Source: Amorphochlora amoebiformis (taxonomy: Eukaryota; Cercozoa; Chlorarachniophyceae). Taken from it: a DNA stretch of 64,000 nucleotides. Below the pieces are notes generated by a model. The model was not told where the DNA came from. It was given only the letters and a program-made list of their open reading frames with translations, and searched no databases. Each line of letters begins with the position of its first letter. Position 1 is the first letter of the stretch. Positions 1 through 64,000 of this stretch are shown here, piece by piece. The stretch lies in NCBI GenBank assembly GCA_054601695.1, contig BAAHQB010000294.1, forward strand, positions 62,001-126,000, in the 5' to 3' direction. The position numbers were made by a program, and so were the translations under genes.

Positions 1-41
<41 letters not shown>

Positions 42-53
42 TACATATATACT

Positions 54-635
<582 letters not shown>

Positions 636-1038
636 TGTGTATATATATATATATACAAACGTATCGATAGTTTCCAGAAGACGAAGATATATAGTAGATA
701 AACTCACCTCGCTGCACCGATGGAGATTTCTAGAAGTTCACAGCTGCTTCAAGCGGACATTAATTTAATCCAAATATTTCAGATATCGATATCTGACTGT
801 ATTCTGCCAGGTAGTATAACTAGAGTTCCTGTGATTTGCAGTATGAGCCAAATTAAAGTATTTAAAAAACCAAAAGATGCTCAAATTACTGCAGTAGATA
901 ATACCAGTGCGTCCAGTGTATCTATATATCTACATTGATTAGTCTAGACTGTAGATAGTGAAACAAAAACTAGTGAAAAGCTAATACTAAAACACTAGAA
1001 CACATATGTGTTGTACATGTAGTACGTACATCTAGTAG

Positions 1039-1078
<40 letters not shown>

Positions 1079-1115
1079 ATACAAAAATGACATATGTGCC
1101 GTGCCAGTTTATATG

Positions 1116-1164
<49 letters not shown>

Positions 1165-1404
1165 AGATATATACAAAAAAACACACACACAGATATAAAT
1201 ATATAAAAATATATATATATCTAGTATATATATATATATATTATGTGTGTGTACATGTAGAACAAATACAGAACGGATGATAGTGAGCGCATGTGAATAA
1301 CAATTTAAGTTATGCACATGGACTTGCTCGACTTATGCAGATCAAGTTGATCAACTTATGCAGGTTATGCAGCTGTTTTGAAGGTATTTAGATGCAAGTT
1401 CAAG
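636..1404. other. Convergent intergenic region with no supported gene
   Basis: The stretch lies between the stop of the + gene at 635 and the stop of the - gene at 1405. It has mixed-composition sequence (661-1020, 1250-1404) and AT arrays (1041-1076, 1119-1160, 1205-1245). An open frame at 720-938 has no splice context or recognisable motif. Both 3' UTRs are expected here. Confidence 0.5.
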
Positions 1405-4241
<2,837 letters not shown>

Positions 4242-4684
4242 TCTTCCCAGTTCAAATATTTTGAAAAAGCCGAGAAATTAAAAACACGGGAAGATTAATT
4301 CAGACCTAGATTACGAAATCTTTTCGGCTGAATGGCCGCGATCGGACACGTCGTGAGATCATGTACAGTGGCCTTGCAATACATACATCGGGAAAGCATA
4401 TGCACTGGTTGTGTAGTTGTGTGTATATGTATACCAAGGAAAACATTTCGAAAATTCGAGATGAGTCGAGAATAATGAAGACAAGAATCGAGACATGCTT
4501 CTGAATCACTTGATAGCCTTTCGCGCAAAACCTCGAAACGCCATGACCGCCCGCCTCACACACGTGTCATTCTCGATTTTTTTTTACTTCAAAGGCGGGG
4601 AAGAGAAAGGGTTGGTCATTTGGGGTGATTTTTGTATATTTGATGTAGAGTGGTATATTTGTTGTCGGGAGTGGCTCTGTGAGG
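4242..4684. promoter_or_regulatory. Shared upstream region of a divergent gene pair
   Basis: This 443 bp stretch separates the ATG of the - strand secreted-protein gene (4241) from the ATG of the + strand LSm10-like gene (4685). It is free of AT arrays, like the other divergent intergenic regions. It should carry both promoters and 5' UTRs. No clear core element was assigned. Confidence 0.5.
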
Positions 4685-10334
<5,650 letters not shown>

Positions 10335-10662
10335 ATAGAGCAATTCTCGCCAAACCCTCTATTTCCTTCTCATTTTCTCTCTCCCTCTCTCTCTTTCTCT
10401 CTTTCTCTCTTCCTCTCTTTCTGTCTCTCATCTTCCGTCTCTCTCCTCTGTCTCAATTGTTCCCTTTCCTTGTATGTGGTTAATCATTCATGGATACTAG
10501 TTGAGGTGGCGTGAGTGGGCAGGGTTAGAATATGAAGTTGCAGTTGTGTAGACATGAATGGTTGGCGCGCCAACAGTTGAGTTTCTTGAAAGGAAAGTTG
10601 ATACATACGGATCAGTTTTCAGATGGAATTGAGATCAAAGATATCGTAATATATATATATGT

Positions 10663-10720
<58 letters not shown>

Positions 10721-10743
10721 TATATATATGTTATACATACGCA

Positions 10744-10775
<32 letters not shown>

Positions 10776-11472
10776 AATATATGAAAATCATATATGTCAC
10801 GACTCACGATCAATAAACTAGTAGTAGTAGTAGTAGTATATATATATATATATATATGTATATCTAGTATATATACTATATCCAGATATATAGATGTAGA
10901 CTATATATGTATATATATATAGTAATAAATATCTAGGAAACATGTCATGTATATATATATATATATATATAATTAAAAATTACATATACTACACATGATG
11001 ATAAATATCGATGATATCAAGGTAAAATCTACGTAAACTCTATGATCCGAGTCATAGCATATCTAGATACGACAGATATATGTATAGATATATAGATATT
11101 ATATATATATATATATATATACGAGCTATGTATATCTCATGATATTATCCAGATTATATATATGTATATATATATATATATATATGTACATGCAGTCAGT
11201 GTATACGTATCGTAACTTTAATGGCGAGTGAAGTCTATAAGTAGTACAACAGCAACGTATTCATTCGAACCTCAAATTTAAACTCAAGGCTACGTCATTC
11301 GAACTTCAAATTTAAACTCAAGGCTGCGTCACGATCACCATCTCGACCATGTGCACTTGTTTGTCGTACCTATACTGGCAAATATACTGCCTCCAACTGA
11401 CCTTTATTCTCGACAATAATTGGACATCTTCGGGAGTCGAAATGAAATGAATGATTTCCAAGACTTACTTGC
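10335..11472. other. Convergent intergenic region
   Basis: This lies between the stops of the LSm10-like gene and the SAP-domain gene. It has a CT-rich tract (10363-10450), a TAG trinucleotide run (10820-10838), short AT arrays, and a tandem duplication of a 40 bp unit containing TCAAATTTAAACTCAAGGCT (11262-11330). An open frame from ATG 10532 reaches a plausible donor at 10648 (ATC|GTAATA) and begins MKLQLCRHEWLARQQL. It has no confirmed partner exon and is not called a gene. Confidence 0.5.
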
Positions 11473-16851
<5,379 letters not shown>

Positions 16852-16915
16852 GTGTATGTATATATGTATGTATATATATGTATATATATATACATATATA
16901 TATATCATATATATG

Positions 16916-16950
<35 letters not shown>

Positions 16951-17008
16951 CATATATATATATTACATATATGCATATATATTGCAATGTACATGTACAT
17001 ATATATTG

Positions 17009-17062
<54 letters not shown>

Positions 17063-17137
17063 TACAATTTACATTATATGTATATCATACACACGTGTAT
17101 CCCTAGCGCAGTGGTATGGCATTTTAGACAATATGCA

Positions 17138-25675
<8,538 letters not shown>

Positions 25676-25728
25676 TGTCACCCTGAGATGTCACGACAGG
25701 TACGATGTCACCCCTGATGACACCCTAG
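25676..25728. promoter_or_regulatory. Very short divergent region (53 bp)
   Basis: Only 53 bp separate the - strand ATG of the HIRAN gene (25675) from the first + strand ATG of the tafazzin gene (25729). If the first Met used is 25789 or 25834 the gap is larger. A bidirectional promoter is inferred; no element was identified. Confidence 0.4.
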
Positions 25729-33561
<7,833 letters not shown>

Positions 33562-34215
33562 AGGGAGTCCGAGCGTGATATAGCTAAGGAAGCTTAGTCC
33601 AATAGGTATAGTATTTGAAAATTCGGAGAAACTTCGATGTATATACTCGTATAATTAACATGTATATATTCGTATGATGGTAGGCTAGGCGAACTTGGGC
33701 AGAGTCTGATTTTAGCATTACTGAATTAACTAAATAGATTCATAAGATTATCAGTCTCCATGAAATTAAGTTCAGTAATAATTCACACGTCATTTGACTT
33801 CAAATCAAGTTTCGTATTATTTCTATTTTCTTCCTCATAGTACATACTAGATATACTGGACTAGTAGATAGAGTCTACTGTAGTACTTGGATTTAATGCT
33901 CATTTGCTAGATTTGCTTGTTCACATGCTAGATTTGCGCTAGATCTAGACAGCACGATGATGCACAAGAAACTGACTCAGAGGTACATGTCTTGATTGTG
34001 ACGCAATCTACTATCGAGTCAAAACATTCGAGTATTTTCGTAAGTATAATCATAAATGTTTAGTAGCCGACTCAGTCAGATAATCTTGGGCTGGTGGTCA
34101 CATATCGTAATTGGATTTGACATCGATCCCAACTATGATATCTGGTAGTAATCTAGCTAATGGTCAATCAAGCCCAACACTGATCAGGTGATTAGCTATC
34201 ATATGAGAGTGGTCA
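33562..34215. other. Convergent intergenic region rich in CTAG/TAGT words
   Basis: Between the tafazzin stop and the CWF19L1-like stop there is 650 bp of ordinary-composition sequence without AT arrays. Many TAG, CTAG and GATC words occur and stop codons are dense in all frames. No gene is seen. Confidence 0.6.
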
Positions 34216-54143
<19,928 letters not shown>

Positions 54144-54459
54144 TTTAGAGAAGAAATCGGGTTCCGGCAACGAATCTCCGAGCCTTGGAGTCTGTCTGCC
54201 GTGAGGGCCGAAAAAAACTGACGAAAAAATTTAGGAATGAGCTCTGAGCGAGTGATGGGATGGATTTTAGATCCAGGGGGGAAGAATTCGAGCCTAAATC
54301 ATTATCTGTGAAGCTTTTTTACCTCGTTGGTTCAAGGGAGCCGTGAGGACCAAGGACACGTGTTGGCACGTGCTTCAGTGGATTAGTCCGGTTACTGCCG
54401 GAGGCTAAGGGGGGAGAACCGGGATATTTCGGCACTTAGCCAGTTTCAAATCGCCGACG
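54144..54459. promoter_or_regulatory. Divergent upstream region of the CWF19L1-like and RPS14 genes
   Basis: These 316 bp without AT arrays separate the two ATGs. The composition is mixed and both promoters should be here. No core motif was assigned. Confidence 0.5.
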
Positions 54460-55250
<791 letters not shown>

Positions 55251-56020
55251 ATGTGTTGTTTGCAATCTCAAGAATCTAGTGGAGAGTACCAGGTATCTTT
55301 GCCTGTGACCACAAATTTCCGACGGTATTTGGAGGCTCTCCTTGGTTGCCGCAACACGAGCGCGATTTATGTGCATATCAGCTTATTATCACCATCACCA
55401 GCTCTGTAACTCGACACGCATGTGCGACTCATGATTCATGATGCTTAGCATGTAAATTCTAGCTAGTATCTAGGGCTGTACAACTTGTAATTCTAGTAAT
55501 TAGGATATATCATCTGACTAATAATGTACTCGTAGTAAATTTGAAAGCCATTACAATTAATGTAGTCTTACTAACTGAGCGTTCATATAATATATGTATA
55601 TAAATGTATGATATATATAATGTATATATACTTTCCTACGATATTGCTTACCTGAAAGTTTCACAAAAAAATTTACGATATTGCTCTAGACTACTGTTTA
55701 ATGTTGAATCTCAATTAGAATTTTCGGTAGTTTTAGAATAATCTTAAGTAGGTCTGTAACTAAGGCCAACCCCGCCCTAAATATCCTTGATACAATTTTT
55801 AAATATCGTAAATTTTTTTGTGAAAACTTTCAGGTAAGCAATATCTAGAATATGTAGGAAATAACTTTCATATGATACACATATCAATTAGTACTTGCCA
55901 TAATACCTAAAATACGCTACAGACGAATAATATGTATATATGATATGAACTAAATTAAGGTGTACCCGCGATCGATGATCATAGATTACATGTCGGCACG
56001 TGCAATATGATTTCATGATA

Positions 56021-56064
<44 letters not shown>

Positions 56065-56078
56065 TATATGACTACGGG
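55251..56078. other. Convergent intergenic region with no gene
   Basis: Mixed-composition sequence with CTAG words lies between the RPS14 stop and the rhodanese-gene stop. It holds the inverted-repeat element listed next. No coding signal is seen. Confidence 0.6.
55630..55863. mobile_element. MITE-like inverted-repeat element, about 230 bp
   Basis: The left arm (about 55630-55685, with ATTGCTTACCTGAAAGTTTC) is matched by its reverse complement on the right (about 55800-55863, with GAAAACTTTCAGGTAAGCAA). About 115 bp of non-coding sequence lies between. Long terminal inverted repeats, small size and an intergenic site fit a non-autonomous DNA transposon. No target-site duplication was confirmed. 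Confidence 0.6.
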
Positions 56079-63725
<7,647 letters not shown>

Positions 63726-63734
63726 CTATATCAT

Positions 63735-63881
<147 letters not shown>

Positions 63882-63956
63882 TTATATATATGTATATATA
63901 TATATATAATATGTATACATATACATATATAAATATATATATATACATATGCATAT

Positions 63957-63995
<39 letters not shown>

Positions 63996-64000
63996 TATAT

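Noticed and set aside
720-938. A 72 aa + strand open frame
   Set aside because: It lies in the convergent 3' region of two genes and has neither splice context nor similarity.
4295-4528. A - strand open frame with a perfect-looking CCHC zinc knuckle (CMYCKATVHDLTTC)
   Set aside because: It lies between two divergent start codons where promoters and 5' UTRs belong, has no splice partner, and a single short motif can arise by chance.

Overview
This is nuclear DNA of an intron-dense eukaryote. Much of the window is (AT)n microsatellite, broken by islands of 30 to 120 ordinary bases. Read against the rule of GT-AG splicing with matching phase, nearly every island is an exon or a damaged copy of an exon edge. 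Almost all open frames of the Y-I-Y-I type are translated microsatellite and are ignored here. Interstitial CCCTAA/TTAGGG arrays suggest a TTAGGG-type telomere. All three standard stop codons occur, so the code is standard. A plant-plastid-type rhodanese, a HIRAN/HNH protein and hydrophobic N-termini hint at an alga, while an LSm10-like protein is better known from animals; the lineage stays open.

Nine genes can be rebuilt: (1) the end of an unknown + gene (173-635); (2) a putative secreted protein on - (1405-4241); (3) an LSm10-like Sm protein on + (4685-10334); (4) a small SAP-domain protein on - (11473-16851); (5) a HIRAN plus HNH-like protein on - (17138-25675); (6) tafazzin on + (25729-33561); (7) a CWF19L1/Drn1-like protein with a RanBP2-type zinc finger, 29 exons over 19.9 kb, on - (34216-54143); (8) ribosomal protein uS11 (RPS14) on +, with ordinary short introns (54460-55250); (9) a rhodanese-family protein on -, 5' end outside the window (56079-63725). 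The genes alternate in divergent and convergent pairs. Divergent pairs share short upstream regions (4242-4684, 25676-25728, 54144-54459); convergent pairs leave ordinary-sequence gaps with many CTAG/TAGT words (636-1404, 10335-11472, 33562-34215, 55251-56078).

The main discovery is a recurring architecture inside the introns. Many exons are flanked by extra, decayed copies of their own edges. Copies of the acceptor edge lie upstream of the true exon and copies of the donor edge lie downstream, always separated by AT arrays. Up to nine copies occur (tafazzin, 27305-28488). The AT array itself often supplies both splice signals (GTATAT at the donor, TATATAG at the acceptor). Introns also hold minisatellites, GA and CT tracts and telomere-like arrays. 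No tRNA, rRNA or CRISPR array was found, and no intact coding transposon.
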